Of a stretch of DNA of 59,895 nucleotides, positions 1-8,353 are shown piece by piece; within the stretch, counting starts at the first letter, position 1, and every line of letters starts with the position of its first letter. The stretch lies in NCBI GenBank assembly GCA_038853715.1, contig JAWCJE010000011.1, positions 1 to 59,895 on the forward strand, in the 5' to 3' direction. Source of the stretch: Candidatus Nezhaarchaeales archaeon. Lineage in GTDB: Archaea > Thermoproteota > Methanomethylicia > Nezhaarchaeales > JAWCJE01. Position numbers and translations under genes: made by a program. Below the pieces are notes generated by a model. That model was given only the letters and a program-made list of their open reading frames with translations, searched no databases and was not told the origin of the DNA.

Positions 1-47
1 GGTAGAAAGTTTAAGTAATAAGGGTCTTCGAAAACTAAAAGAATCAT
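1..47 (-). CDS. 5' end of a gene running off the left edge
   Basis: An ATG at 47-45 opens a frame that stays open to the window edge and encodes 15 residues, MILLVFEDPYYLNFL. A GGTGGTGG-type ribosome-binding site lies just upstream of the ATG (about 48-57, minus strand), which supports a real start. The pattern of an early FED followed by a Tyr/Phe-rich stretch resembles the start of archaeal GlmU-like sugar nucleotidyltransferases. That is a guess from 15 residues. Nothing coding is visible between this start and the leuC stop (48-245), and no leuD follows leuC there. Confidence 0.4.
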   Translation of the reverse strand, partial: MILLVFEDPYYLNFL

Positions 48-245
48 CTCCACCACCAGTTAAAGGTAAAACCATCCCCCAAATAAGTACACTGTACTCT
101 TAAAGAAGGATTAATACTTACGTCCCCCTACGATTCGATTAAAATCGAACGCGGCGGTTTAGGTCGACGCGTAGAGTAAGGAGAGGTTGAAAAGACTGTA
201 AACTAGCTACGTGGATCGTTGGCATGTTTAAGCGTAGCCGATGTT

Positions 246-1517
246 TTACTGCGCTTTTACGTACTTTGACGGTGATGTAAGCCTCCCCTCAATAGCTGAG
301 GCGGTAGCCGTAGCCGGGGAGGCTAGGTAGATCTTAGCCTTACTACTACCCATCCTCCCCACAAAGTTCCTATTAGCCGTACTTACGCATACCTCCCCAT
401 CGCCTAGAAGGCCTACGTGGCTCCCCATACACGGCCCACAGGTAGGACCGCATACCATGGCCCCGGCCTTCACGAATACTTCCAAGTAACCCTTTTCAAG
501 GGCTTCAAGGTATATATTCTGCGAAGCCGGTATTACGACCATTCTAACCCTTGGATGTATCCTCCTACCCTTAAGTATGGAGGCGGCTACAGCTAAATCC
601 TCAAGACGTCCGTTAGTACATGAGCCTAGGAAGATTTGATCCACCTCAACGCCTTCGACCTCAGAAACGGGCTTAACGTTATCAACGGAGTTAGGACAAG
701 CGACCATGGGCTCAAGCCGGCTAGCGTCAAACCTATACTCCTCCTCATAGTAGGCATCAGGATCGCTTTTAACAATCCTAACGGGCCTCTTACTCCTTCC
801 CTCTAGGAAGGCTAACGTTTTTTCGTCAGCCTCCACTATCCCCGTTTTAGCGCCCATCTCAACGGCCATGTTACACAGCGTCATCCTCCCATCAACACTT
901 AACCCCTTAATCGCCTCACCAGTATATTCAACCGCTTTATACGTAGCGCCGTCGGCTTTAACGGTGCCAATAATTTGGAGGATCAAGTCCTTAGCGCTAA
1001 CGGGGGCTTTCAACGTTCCATCAACCATTACCTTTACTGTTTCAGGTACACGCATCCAAAGTTCACCGGTAGCTAATACGGCGGCCATATCCGTTGATCC
1101 GAGGCCTGTCGCGAAAGCGCCGAAAGCACCATACGTAGTAGTATGGGAATCAGCGCCTACAATAAGGGCTCCTGGAACCGCAAACCCAAGCTCAGGTAGA
1201 AGCTGGTGGCATATACCGCCCCATCCAACGTCGTAGAAATGCTTTATACCATACTCCTTAACAAAGCCCCTCATCACCTGGTGGAACCCAGCGGCTTGAA
1301 TGGTACTCGGCGGAACCTGATGGTCAAAAATAACCACTACGCTTTCAGGATCCCATACTCGCTTAGCCCCCATAGCCTTAAAGGACTCAACGGTCATGGG
1401 GCCCGTGAAGTCATGGACCATGGCCACGTCCACCTTAGCTACCACGATTTCACCCGGAGAAACCTTAGCCCTACCCGAAGCTCTAGCTAGAATTTTCTCC
1501 GATACCGTCAACCCCAT
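246..1517 (-). CDS. leuC: 3-isopropylmalate dehydratase large subunit (LeuC / homoaconitase family)
   Basis: This 423-residue protein has the length and motifs of the archaeal LeuC/homoaconitase large subunit. LeuC isomerises 2- and 3-isopropylmalate in leucine synthesis, in the cytoplasm, together with a small LeuD subunit. The [4Fe-4S] cysteines are visible: Cys300 in GSCTNGR and Cys360/Cys363 in TCGPCMG. The substrate-binding GADSHTTTYG motif lies in the N-terminal third. Archaeal homologs can also act on homoaconitate or other 2-alkylmalates, so the exact substrate is not certain. No leuD gene is visible here; the next minus-strand gene downstream looks unrelated. The other branched-chain genes (ilvD, ilvC, ilvN, ilvB) lie elsewhere in the window, mostly on the same strand. 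Confidence 0.92.
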   Translation of the reverse strand: MGLTVSEKILARASGRAKVSPGEIVVAKVDVAMVHDFTGPMTVESFKAMGAKRVWDPESVVVIFDHQVPPSTIQAAGFHQVMRGFVKEYGIKHFYDVGWGGICHQLLPELGFAVPGALIVGADSHTTTYGAFGAFATGLGSTDMAAVLATGELWMRVPETVKVMVDGTLKAPVSAKDLILQIIGTVKADGATYKAVEYTGEAIKGLSVDGRMTLCNMAVEMGAKTGIVEADEKTLAFLEGRSKRPVRIVKSDPDAYYEEEYRFDASRLEPMVACPNSVDNVKPVSEVEGVEVDQIFLGSCTNGRLEDLAVAASILKGRRIHPRVRMVVIPASQNIYLEALEKGYLEVFVKAGAMVCGPTCGPCMGSHVGLLGDGEVCVSTANRNFVGRMGSSKAKIYLASPATATASAIEGRLTSPSKYVKAQ

Positions 1518-1615
1518 CCCTATACACCGTTAACCCACATCCTACGACGGTAGCTTATAAGTATAGCTCCGAGCTAACCCTCCTTACTAGGCTCTACGGA
1601 GTTAGTGAAGTCAAC

Positions 1616-2239
1616 TTGCTTAACGTCGAGATCTACGAGTTAACTTCAAGCCTTGAAGGACCGGTAAGGCTCTACGTTGGAGGGCTTCACGGCCGTGAGG
1701 GTAGGGTTACTGCCCCAATACTTAAAACGCTACTATCCGAACCCCCTCCTCCTACCGGTAAGCTAATAGTAGTCCCAGCTATATGTAGTGGGAAGAAGCA
1801 CGTAAGCACCTTAAGCGACGCCTACTATAGGAGCGAGGAAGGCATTAAACTACTTAGCCTACTTCGTGCTTACTCGCCGCATATATACGTTGAATTACAC
1901 TGCTATAGGGCGTCGGCTTACAAGTTATTAACGGACCCGATGATAAGGGCTAGAAGGGGGGTACCACCACTCCTCGATACTGGTAACGGCCTACTAATAG
2001 GCGCAGCGCCTCCAAAGCTTCACGCTAGGTTCAACATACCGTTAAGCATAGTAATAGAAGTACCGTGTCGCGGTGGAGGCGTTAACGAGGCCTTACGCAT
2101 ACTTAGAATCATTAGGGATTCAAACGGGGTTAACGAAGTCCTTCAAAGGCTTAAAGAGGCGTACCCTGAACAAACCAGTAGGATTGAAAGATACCTTAAA
2201 ACCATTAACACTCTTACCTCAAGTACTCGTATAGTGTGA
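1616..2239 (+). CDS. DUF2119-like protein (M14-like peptidase fold)
   Basis: This 207-residue protein begins at a TTG (1616) because no ATG or GTG is available in frame. Its N-terminal GGLHGREGR motif and central VELHCY motif look like the metal-binding HGxE and later His of M14-like zinc carboxypeptidases. They match my recollection of the archaeal DUF2119 family, whose function is unknown. No signal peptide or membrane segment is visible, so it should be cytoplasmic. It is divergent from leuC and shares no operon with it. Family assignment is moderately sure; any peptidase or deacylase activity is an inference from the motif. Confidence 0.55.
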   Translation: MLNVEIYELTSSLEGPVRLYVGGLHGREGRVTAPILKTLLSEPPPPTGKLIVVPAICSGKKHVSTLSDAYYRSEEGIKLLSLLRAYSPHIYVELHCYRASAYKLLTDPMIRARRGVPPLLDTGNGLLIGAAPPKLHARFNIPLSIVIEVPCRGGGVNEALRILRIIRDSNGVNEVLQRLKEAYPEQTSRIERYLKTINTLTSSTRIV

Positions 2240-2427
2240 TAGTATAATCGGCGGCCTCCTTAACCTTCTTCAAGAGCCCTTTAACCCCGGTTTTCCTTCC
2301 CCATCTAGATCGCTTCACGTATTCAATCCGCGAAAGCGACGGCTAGCTTAGCTTCCGCATTGGAGGGGCCTTCACGCTTAAACATCTTCCTAACGCTGCA
2401 TCTAATGGTACTACGGTTAAGCGCCCC

Positions 2428-3039
2428 TCACATATTACGTAAACGGTAGGATAGCTTCTCCTTAAACTCGGCCTCTAAATCGTAGTTAGCGGCCTCCTTA
2501 AGGACTTGGCTACATACGTTAAAATATTCAAGCCAAGGTTTAGAGGGCGCTAGGAGGGGGGCCTCCTTAAACCTGAAGGAAGCGAGTTTAAACTCCGATC
2601 TAAAGCTGAAAAGCCTCTCAAGGAAAGGCTTACTCATATGGTTGTAGTTACCCGCCGTAAACCTTAACACCCTAATACCTAAACGTTTAAACTCCGAAGG
2701 ATGAACCGTGGAGAACTGCTTAGGCCTTACCTCAACCGTATAGGCTATATCGCGGCGGCCGCCGAGAAACCTCGGGTTTACCGCGTATAACTCCTTACCT
2801 TTAAAGGTTAAAACCTCGGCCTCATAGTAGGGATCGCTAAGTTTTTCACCGCCTCGTAGGTTTAAACGCGTATCGCCATGCCTAGGCACAGTCCTATGAG
2901 AGATTAAACCCTTCGAGACGCAGACCTCATGAAGCTGGTCGACGTCGACATCGATATTTACGCTACCCGTAACCTCTATTCTATATTGCGGCTCCCCCCA
3001 GGAAGTTATTCGCTCAAAAACCACCATTAACCTAGACAT
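2428..3039 (-). CDS. hypothetical protein, unrecognised
   Basis: This 203-residue protein matches no family that I recognise. It is rich in basic and aromatic residues and has one internal Cys near residue 40 and one near residue 180. There is no signal peptide or membrane span, and the C-terminus is amphipathic and charged. Start at ATG 3039 is preceded only by a weak CAGGGG site. It stands alone between convergent and divergent neighbours. About 190 bases of non-coding sequence (2240-2427) separate its stop from the previous gene, with nothing notable there. The reading frame is long, and codon use resembles the neighbours, so I believe it is a real gene. Confidence 0.55.
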   Translation of the reverse strand: MSRLMVVFERITSWGEPQYRIEVTGSVNIDVDVDQLHEVCVSKGLISHRTVPRHGDTRLNLRGGEKLSDPYYEAEVLTFKGKELYAVNPRFLGGRRDIAYTVEVRPKQFSTVHPSEFKRLGIRVLRFTAGNYNHMSKPFLERLFSFRSEFKLASFRFKEAPLLAPSKPWLEYFNVCSQVLKEAANYDLEAEFKEKLSYRLRNM

Positions 3040-3137
3040 AGCCCCTGCTTCATTAAGCTCCTCCTAAGTCAAAAGGGTTACTTTTAAACGAAAAGCATTA
3101 ACACCCGGTAAGCGATAATGGAGTGGTGATTTAAACG

Positions 3138-3701
3138 ATTACTACCGGTAAAGGCGTTGAAGGTGACGCTCTAATTGAAGCAGCTAAGCTAATGCTGATT
3201 TCAGCTAGAACGGCTCCTAAGGCGCGCGGCGTAGACGAGATAATAACCGCCATTGTCACCGACCCTGAAAAGGAGGCCATGGCACGGGAAATGGAGAAGT
3301 TAGCTGAAAACGGGGATGAAATGTTTAGGAGGGACGCCGACGGCGTTCGGCGTTCTCACTGCGTAGTCCTCATCGGGTTAAGGAGTGGAACCGTAACGGG
3401 GGGAAATGATTGCGGTGCCTGCGGCTTTAAGACCTGCGAAGAACTAAGGAGAGCTACTAGGATTGAAGCCGCCTTCTCCGGGCCTAACTGCGCCTTTAGG
3501 CTAATCGATTTAGGGATCGCGCTTGGATCGGCGGTGAAAACAGCGGCTACCTTAAACGTCGATAACAGGATTATGTATAGAGCCGGCGTAGCCGCTAGAA
3601 GGCTTAAGCTTATAGAGGCAGACGTAGTCTATGGGATACCACTTTCAGCCACCGGTAAGAACATATTCTTCGACCGTACGTGGCCCGTTAAAACACGTTA
3701 A
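3138..3701 (+). CDS. DUF2148 ferredoxin-domain protein, probable ATT start
   Basis: The protein belongs to the DUF2148 family (small proteins with a ferredoxin-like cysteine motif, function unknown). The cysteine cluster is visible as CGACGFKTC around residue 95, followed by another Cys in GPNCAFR, enough to bind an Fe-S cluster. The first ATG (3192) would begin inside a conserved segment; family members normally have about 18 residues before the ISARTAPKARG motif. Reading upstream in frame gives those residues back to a stop at 3132-3134, with no ATG, GTG or TTG. An ATT at 3138 lies 7 bases after a perfect GGTGAT ribosome-binding site (3125-3130), so I place the start there. A frameshift or sequencing error near 3130 is the alternative. 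Confidence 0.75.
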   Translation: MTTGKGVEGDALIEAAKLMLISARTAPKARGVDEIITAIVTDPEKEAMAREMEKLAENGDEMFRRDADGVRRSHCVVLIGLRSGTVTGGNDCGACGFKTCEELRRATRIEAAFSGPNCAFRLIDLGIALGSAVKTAATLNVDNRIMYRAGVAARRLKLIEADVVYGIPLSATGKNIFFDRTWPVKTR

Positions 3702-3709
3702 CCTTCAAA

Positions 3710-3726
3710 CCCCCTTTATTTTTCCC
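3710..3726 (+). terminator. T-rich 3' end of the DUF2148 gene
   Basis: A pyrimidine-rich run (CCCCCTTTATTTTTCCC) lies a few bases after the DUF2148 stop. Archaeal transcription commonly ends in T-rich tracts without a hairpin. The ilvD gene converges on the same site. Confidence 0.35.
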
Positions 3727-3753
3727 TTAAAACCTTAAGGGTTAAGCATCCTC

Positions 3754-5409
3754 CTACAATCTTAGTACGGCGCCTTCATCGGCTGAGGTAGCCATTCTAG
3801 CATATCTAGCTAAGTAGCCTCTAAAAACCCTTGGCTCAGGCCTTATCCACTGTTTAACTCTAACGTTTAACTCTTCAATATCCACCTTTAGGTCTATACG
3901 CCTACGCGTAACGTCGATCTCTATTACGTCGCCGTCGCGTACGAAGGCTATAGGCCCTCCTTCAGCGGCCTCCGGTGATACGTGGCCTACGCATAATCCT
4001 CTTGTCGCGCCCGAGAACCTCCCGTCGGTTATTAACGCTACACTACCTCCAAGCCCCATCCCAGCTATCATCGCGGTGGCCGTTAACATTTCACGCATCC
4101 CAGGCCCCCCTTTAGGCCCCTCATACCTAATTACTACGGCGTCCCCAGCCTTAATACGGCCATTACTTATCGCTTTAACCGCTTCCTCCTCGCAGTCGAA
4201 GACCTTAGCTTCACCCTTAAACCTTAAGGCTTCGGAGGGTAATGCAGCCGTTTTAACCACGGCGCCCCTTGGAGCTAAGCTACCCTTTAGAATAACTATT
4301 CCACCAGTACCGCTTACGGGCTTTGAGAGTGGCCTAATAACGTCTACTCTAAGCGTTTTAACGCCAGCTATGTTCTCCCTTAAAGTCTTACCGGTAACCG
4401 TAACCACGTCTAGGTTTAGGAGGGATGCTAACTCGTTAAGCACAGCGCTTATCCCACCCGCTTCCTCCAAGTCCTCCATGGTATGCGTCCCTCCTGGAAC
4501 TAGGCTACATAGCTGCGGTACCTTCATACTCATCGAATCGAAGACTTCTAAGCCGAGCTTAATTCCAAGCTCGGACGCTATAGCAGGTAGGTGAAGTAGC
4601 GTATTAGTGGAACCGCCTAAGGCAAGGTCGAGGGCTATAGCGTTTTTAAAAGCCTCCATAGTCATTATCCGTGAAGGGGTTAACCCAGCCTTAACCAGCC
4701 TTACTATCTGCATCCCGCTACTCTTGGCTATCCTTAGCTTCTTAGAGCTAACAGCTGGCGCCGTAGCACAACCTGGCATCGACATACCTAACGCTTCAGT
4801 AAGGCAGGCCATAGTATTAGCCGTGAAAAGCCCATTACAGGATCCAGCGCCCGGGCAGGCGATACCTTCAAGCTCCTCAAGCTCCTTAATCGTTAACTTA
4901 CCAGCTTTAACCGCTCCAACGGCCTCGAAGACATCAGCTAAGCCAACCCTCTTACCACGGTAAACGCCTGAAAGCATAGGCCCCCCAGTTACAACTATCG
5001 ACGGTATATTTACGCGCGCGGCAGCCATTAGCATGCCGGGCGTAATCTTATCGCAGTTCGCTACCAGCACCATTCCGTCAAACCGGTGGGCTTCAACCAT
5101 TAGTTCAACGGAGTCGGCAATAACCTCGCGTGACGGTAGGGGGTAATGCATCCCTTCATGTCCCATCGCTAAACCATCGCAAATCGCCATCGTATTAACC
5201 TCGAAGGGAACCCCACCACCCTCCCTAACACCATCCTTAACGGCTTGAGCTACCTCCCTAAGGTGTAAATGCCCCGGAATAATCTCCGAATAACTATTCA
5301 CCACGGCTATGAAGGGCTTAGAAAGCTCTTCATCACTAACCCCTAAACCCCTAAGTAGACAGCGATGGGGCGCCCTCTCAACGCCATCCTTGATAAGTTG
5401 AGACCTCAT
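3754..5409 (-). CDS. ilvD: dihydroxy-acid dehydratase
   Basis: At 551 residues this is a full-length IlvD/Edd-family dehydratase. It converts 2,3-dihydroxy-3-methylbutanoate and -pentanoate to 2-oxo acids, the third step of valine and isoleucine synthesis. The Fe-S ligands are visible as Cys119 in [10 protein letters not shown] and Cys191 in [10 protein letters not shown]. The C-terminal swivelling domain holds the conserved ITDGRFSG motif. The ATG start at 5409 is preceded by a good GGTGGAGG site about 7 bases away. The gene is transcribed away from the PAC2 gene, with a structured element between them (5484-5566). The family also contains sugar-acid dehydratases, but the other ilv genes nearby support IlvD. 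Confidence 0.93.
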   Translation of the reverse strand: MRSQLIKDGVERAPHRCLLRGLGVSDEELSKPFIAVVNSYSEIIPGHLHLREVAQAVKDGVREGGGVPFEVNTMAICDGLAMGHEGMHYPLPSREVIADSVELMVEAHRFDGMVLVANCDKITPGMLMAAARVNIPSIVVTGGPMLSGVYRGKRVGLADVFEAVGAVKAGKLTIKELEELEGIACPGAGSCNGLFTANTMACLTEALGMSMPGCATAPAVSSKKLRIAKSSGMQIVRLVKAGLTPSRIMTMEAFKNAIALDLALGGSTNTLLHLPAIASELGIKLGLEVFDSMSMKVPQLCSLVPGGTHTMEDLEEAGGISAVLNELASLLNLDVVTVTGKTLRENIAGVKTLRVDVIRPLSKPVSGTGGIVILKGSLAPRGAVVKTAALPSEALRFKGEAKVFDCEEEAVKAISNGRIKAGDAVVIRYEGPKGGPGMREMLTATAMIAGMGLGGSVALITDGRFSGATRGLCVGHVSPEAAEGGPIAFVRDGDVIEIDVTRRRIDLKVDIEELNVRVKQWIRPEPRVFRGYLARYARMATSADEGAVLRL

Positions 5410-5483
5410 ATAGGCTCCTCCACCTTAAAACGACGTTTAATAAGAAGTCGGCACGTACATTTAAAGATAGCCTTAGCCCCTCA

Positions 5484-5566
5484 TTAAGCTTAACCCCCTA
5501 CTCCCGGTAGGGACTACATCCGGGATATTGTTTCTCAACAATTCATCCAGTAGGGGTTAAGCTTAA
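5484..5566. other. predicted three-way-junction element between ilvD and the PAC2 gene
   Basis: Outer arms 5484-5502 and 5549-5566 are complementary over 18 pairs with one bulged C. Each arm also contains the palindrome TTAAGCTTAA. Inside lie two further hairpins: CCCGG (5503-5507) with CCGGG (5520-5524), and ATTGTT (5527-5532) with AACAAT (5537-5542) closing a TCTC tetraloop. The element lies 75 bases upstream of the ilvD start and 95 bases upstream of the PAC2 start, so it could be an RNA leader for either gene, a double operator, or a small mobile element. Confidence 0.55.
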
Positions 5567-5660
5567 CGCTTCAACCACGCTTCTAGTGGCGAATGGAGGA
5601 AAGCTTAACCGGTTAGCTTAAAAAGCCAAAGCCCCCCATAGCTTAGGGGCGTGTTAAGGC

Positions 5661-6410
5661 TTGGTAGGCGAAGTACGCTTAATCGAAAAACCGGACGTTA
5701 AACTTGAATCGCCGATAGTAGTGGAAGGCTTCCCGGATGTAGGCTTGGTAGGCGCTATAGCCGCTTCCTACCTAGTATCACAACTTAAACTTCAAGAGTT
5801 AGGCTATATGGAGTCCGAGTTATTCCCGCCTATCATGGTGCTTCATAGAGGTACGCCTCAAGACCCGGTTAGACTATACGGTAATAGTAAGCTCGTAACA
5901 ATAATATCGGAAATAGCCATACCGCCCGAGGCTATCCATCCTCTCGCTAAGAGTTTAGCCGAATGGCTTAAAAAGGTTAAAGCCAACGTCGTTATATCGC
6001 TTAACGGCTTCCCAGTTCAACACCGAATGGAGATCGAAACCCCCTCGGTCTTCGGGGTGGCGACAGAAAGCAAACTACTTGAACTATTAAAGCAGAAGGG
6101 TATTGAACCCATGGAGGAAGGCTTCATAGCCGGTGTATACGCAGTAATACTTAAGGAGTGCATTAGGAGGAACATCCCCATGATAGCCCTACTAGCCGAA
6201 TGCTTCCCAGCCTACCCAGATCCAGGCGCGGCAGCCTCCGTGCTTCAAGCGCTTAACAACCTATTTAACCTAAACGTAGACGTAAAGCCACTACTAGATA
6301 AGGCTGAGGAGATAAGGCTTAAAACCAGGGACCTTATGAAGCAAACACAGCGCCTCCTCCCGGGCCTTCAAAAGGCGCGGGAGCAAGAGGTCCCCTTAAT
6401 GTATACGTAG
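5661..6410 (+). CDS. proteasome assembly chaperone family (PAC2) protein
   Basis: This 249-residue protein has the hallmark N-terminus of the PAC2 family, with IVVEGFPDVGLVGAIAA near residues 20-36. PAC2-family proteins in archaea (PbaA/PbaB type) are cytoplasmic proteins linked to proteasome assembly or chaperone function; biochemical roles are still poorly defined. The protein has a charged helical C-terminus (residues about 200-249) ending in MYT. The start is a TTG at 5661, the only available start before the family motif. The small heat-shock gene begins about 12 bases after its stop, so the two are probably co-transcribed as a protein quality-control pair. Confidence 0.82.
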   Translation: MVGEVRLIEKPDVKLESPIVVEGFPDVGLVGAIAASYLVSQLKLQELGYMESELFPPIMVLHRGTPQDPVRLYGNSKLVTIISEIAIPPEAIHPLAKSLAEWLKKVKANVVISLNGFPVQHRMEIETPSVFGVATESKLLELLKQKGIEPMEEGFIAGVYAVILKECIRRNIPMIALLAECFPAYPDPGAAASVLQALNNLFNLNVDVKPLLDKAEEIRLKTRDLMKQTQRLLPGLQKAREQEVPLMYT

Positions 6411-6421
6411 GAGTGATACTC

Positions 6422-6841
6422 GTGTCGAAACGGTTTAGATCATGGTTTGAAGAAATCGACGAGCTATTTCAAAGGCTTGAGGAAAGCTTCTTTACACCCT
6501 CCTGGGATTCTACGCGGTGCTGCCTCGAACCACTAATCGATATTCAAGATAGGGAGAACGAAGTAGTAGTAACGATCGATTTACCCTTCGTAGCGAGTAA
6601 GGACGACGTAAAGGCTAACGTAACCGAGGATACCTTAGAAGTGATAGCTGAGCTTAAAAGAGCGATAAGATGGGAACGCTGGGGTGCTTCACAGAGGAGG
6701 TTCGAGTTTAAAACCTTTAGAAGGTTAATAAGGCTACCGGATAAGGTAAACCCGAATGAAGCTAAAGCCAGCTTTAAAGCCGGAGTTTTAAGGATTACGC
6801 TACCGAAAGCGAGGAAGCTTTTCACCATAAAGGTAGAATAG
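6422..6841 (+). CDS. small heat-shock protein (HSP20 / alpha-crystallin)
   Basis: The protein is an HSP20-family ATP-independent holdase that binds unfolding proteins in the cytoplasm. The alpha-crystallin domain runs from about residue 35 (EVVVTIDLP) to the C-terminus, with the conserved end FKAGVLRITLPK. It lacks a clear IXI tail motif after the domain, although IKVE closes the protein. A GTG at 6413 is possible, but GGAGTGAT (6410-6417) would then overlap the start. I prefer the GTG at 6422, giving MSKRFRSW and 139 residues. The PAC2 gene lies just upstream on the same strand. Confidence 0.88.
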   Translation: MSKRFRSWFEEIDELFQRLEESFFTPSWDSTRCCLEPLIDIQDRENEVVVTIDLPFVASKDDVKANVTEDTLEVIAELKRAIRWERWGASQRRFEFKTFRRLIRLPDKVNPNEAKASFKAGVLRITLPKARKLFTIKVE

Positions 6842-6876
6842 GCCCTACCTATCGGCCTTAGGTGGTTAACAAGTTA

Positions 6877-7773
6877 ATGGTTTACGTAGCACCTAGAAAT
6901 ACCTTTAGCTTCGGCTTCCTATTAGTAGTTTTAGCAGGCATATGCTTCGGGTCGTCCGGGGTTCTAGCTAAAATCGTCATAACCCGCGGTTTAACCCCTC
7001 TAAGCGTCGTTAGCTATAGGTTTATCATAGCTACATCCATACTTATACCTATAACCTTAATCCTTAACCCTCGCCTCTTCCTCGTAAAACCCGTGGATGC
7101 ATTCCTCCTAGCCGTCCATAGCTTCATAGGCGTTTCCATGGGTATCCTCCTATACTTCCAAACCATCGATCTAACCTCAGCCTCCCTCGCCGTCCTACTT
7201 TTATACTTAAACCCCGTCTTTACGATGGCCGCCGCTAGGTTTACCCTTAACGAAAGGATAACGCAGTTAAAGGTTTTAGCAGCCTTATTAGTCCTCGCCG
7301 GCTGTTTTCTAGCGGTTAAAGGTTTTGAAGCTGAAACGCTAAAGTTAAACGCTACGGGTTTAGCCTTAGGGTTAACCGCCGCATTAGCTTACGCCTTCTA
7401 CACCGTGTTCGGGAAGTTCCTCCTCGAAAAACGAAGGTTAAACGTTGAATCGCTTACCCTATACTCCATCGTATACGCCGGGTTAAGCCTACCCTTAATC
7501 CAAATACTCCTAGCCAGCCTTCAACCGGTTAAGGATATGGAGGCTTGGCTTGCTTTAACGGGGCTAGCCTTAGTTCCAACCCTACTCGGCTTCGCCTTAT
7601 ACATTTCCGGTTTAAAGCGTATTGAAGCTGGTAGGGCCGGTATCGTAGGCGCTATCGAAATAGCTTCAGCATTAATCCTCGCGTTCATCATCCTCGGCGA
7701 AAGGCTAGACCCCGTCCAATGGTTAGGCGCCTTAATGGTATTATGCGGTGTAACCATCGTACAGAAGCCTTAA
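6877..7773 (+). CDS. DMT-superfamily EamA-type permease
   Basis: The protein has about ten hydrophobic segments arranged as two EamA repeats, the layout of drug/metabolite transporters. The first repeat starts near residue 10 (FLLVVLAGICFGSSGVLAK) and the second near residue 150 (LALGLTAALAYAFYTVFGK). These permeases export or import small metabolites such as amino acids or nucleosides across the cytoplasmic membrane; substrate cannot be told from sequence. A GTG at 6862 is in frame, but AGGTGG at 6860-6865 would overlap it. The ATG at 6877 lies 11 bases after that site, so I prefer it (298 residues). The gene follows hsp20 by about 35 bases and converges on the thioesterase gene. Confidence 0.85.
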   Translation: MVYVAPRNTFSFGFLLVVLAGICFGSSGVLAKIVITRGLTPLSVVSYRFIIATSILIPITLILNPRLFLVKPVDAFLLAVHSFIGVSMGILLYFQTIDLTSASLAVLLLYLNPVFTMAAARFTLNERITQLKVLAALLVLAGCFLAVKGFEAETLKLNATGLALGLTAALAYAFYTVFGKFLLEKRRLNVESLTLYSIVYAGLSLPLIQILLASLQPVKDMEAWLALTGLALVPTLLGFALYISGLKRIEAGRAGIVGAIEIASALILAFIILGERLDPVQWLGALMVLCGVTIVQKP

Positions 7774-7838
7774 GGTACGGTTAAGCCTTCACCCTACCTT
7801 TAAGCGTACGGATAAAATCCGGAAGGCTTAAACGCGCG

Positions 7839-8255
7839 TTACACTAAGGCTTTCTCCCACCTATAAACTAATCCTTGGCATACAGCTACGAGGTCGCCTT
7901 TCTCGGTGGTCACCGTCATCCTATATAGCGCCGTCCTTTGACCTAGGCTTTCCTCCACGGCCTCGGCGATAAGCCTTACTCCCTTCGATACTGGGTGCCT
8001 GTAGTTAATGGTTATGGATAGCGCCATCGCCACCTTGTTATGAGAGTTACTAGCAGCAGCGAAGGCGGCGTCGGCGAGCGATAGGATGGCGCCGCCATGA
8101 GCTACGCCGTGGAAGTTTAACATTTCATCCCTCACGGTCATAGCCACCTTACTATAACCCCTTCTAAGCTCAAGGAGCTCAATACCCATAAACTTACAGT
8201 AGGCATCATCGCTAAACTTCTTAAAGAGTGCATGTAACTCATCCTCCCGACTCAT
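7839..8255 (-). CDS. PaaI-type hotdog thioesterase
   Basis: This 138-residue protein has the PaaI/4HBT hotdog fold signature: the central HGGAILSLADAAFAAAS segment near residues 53-70 with the preceding FHGVAHGG loop. Such enzymes hydrolyse acyl-CoA thioesters in the cytoplasm, often aryl- or hydroxyphenylacetyl-CoA; the substrate here is unknown. Length matches the family. It sits downstream of the amino-acid catabolic cluster (8354-15310) on the same strand. It could therefore act on CoA thioesters made there, but 98 bases separate it from the dehydrogenase gene, so co-transcription is only possible. Confidence 0.85.
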   Translation of the reverse strand: MSREDELHALFKKFSDDAYCKFMGIELLELRRGYSKVAMTVRDEMLNFHGVAHGGAILSLADAAFAAASNSHNKVAMALSITINYRHPVSKGVRLIAEAVEESLGQRTALYRMTVTTEKGDLVAVCQGLVYRWEKALV

Positions 8256-8353
8256 AAAGTCGCACCTCGAAGCTTTACTAAGTTGAGCATTTAAAGCTTA
8301 TAGCTCGAAGCGGATCTTCAACGTACGCAGATAGATCAGCTATCTTAACCCGT

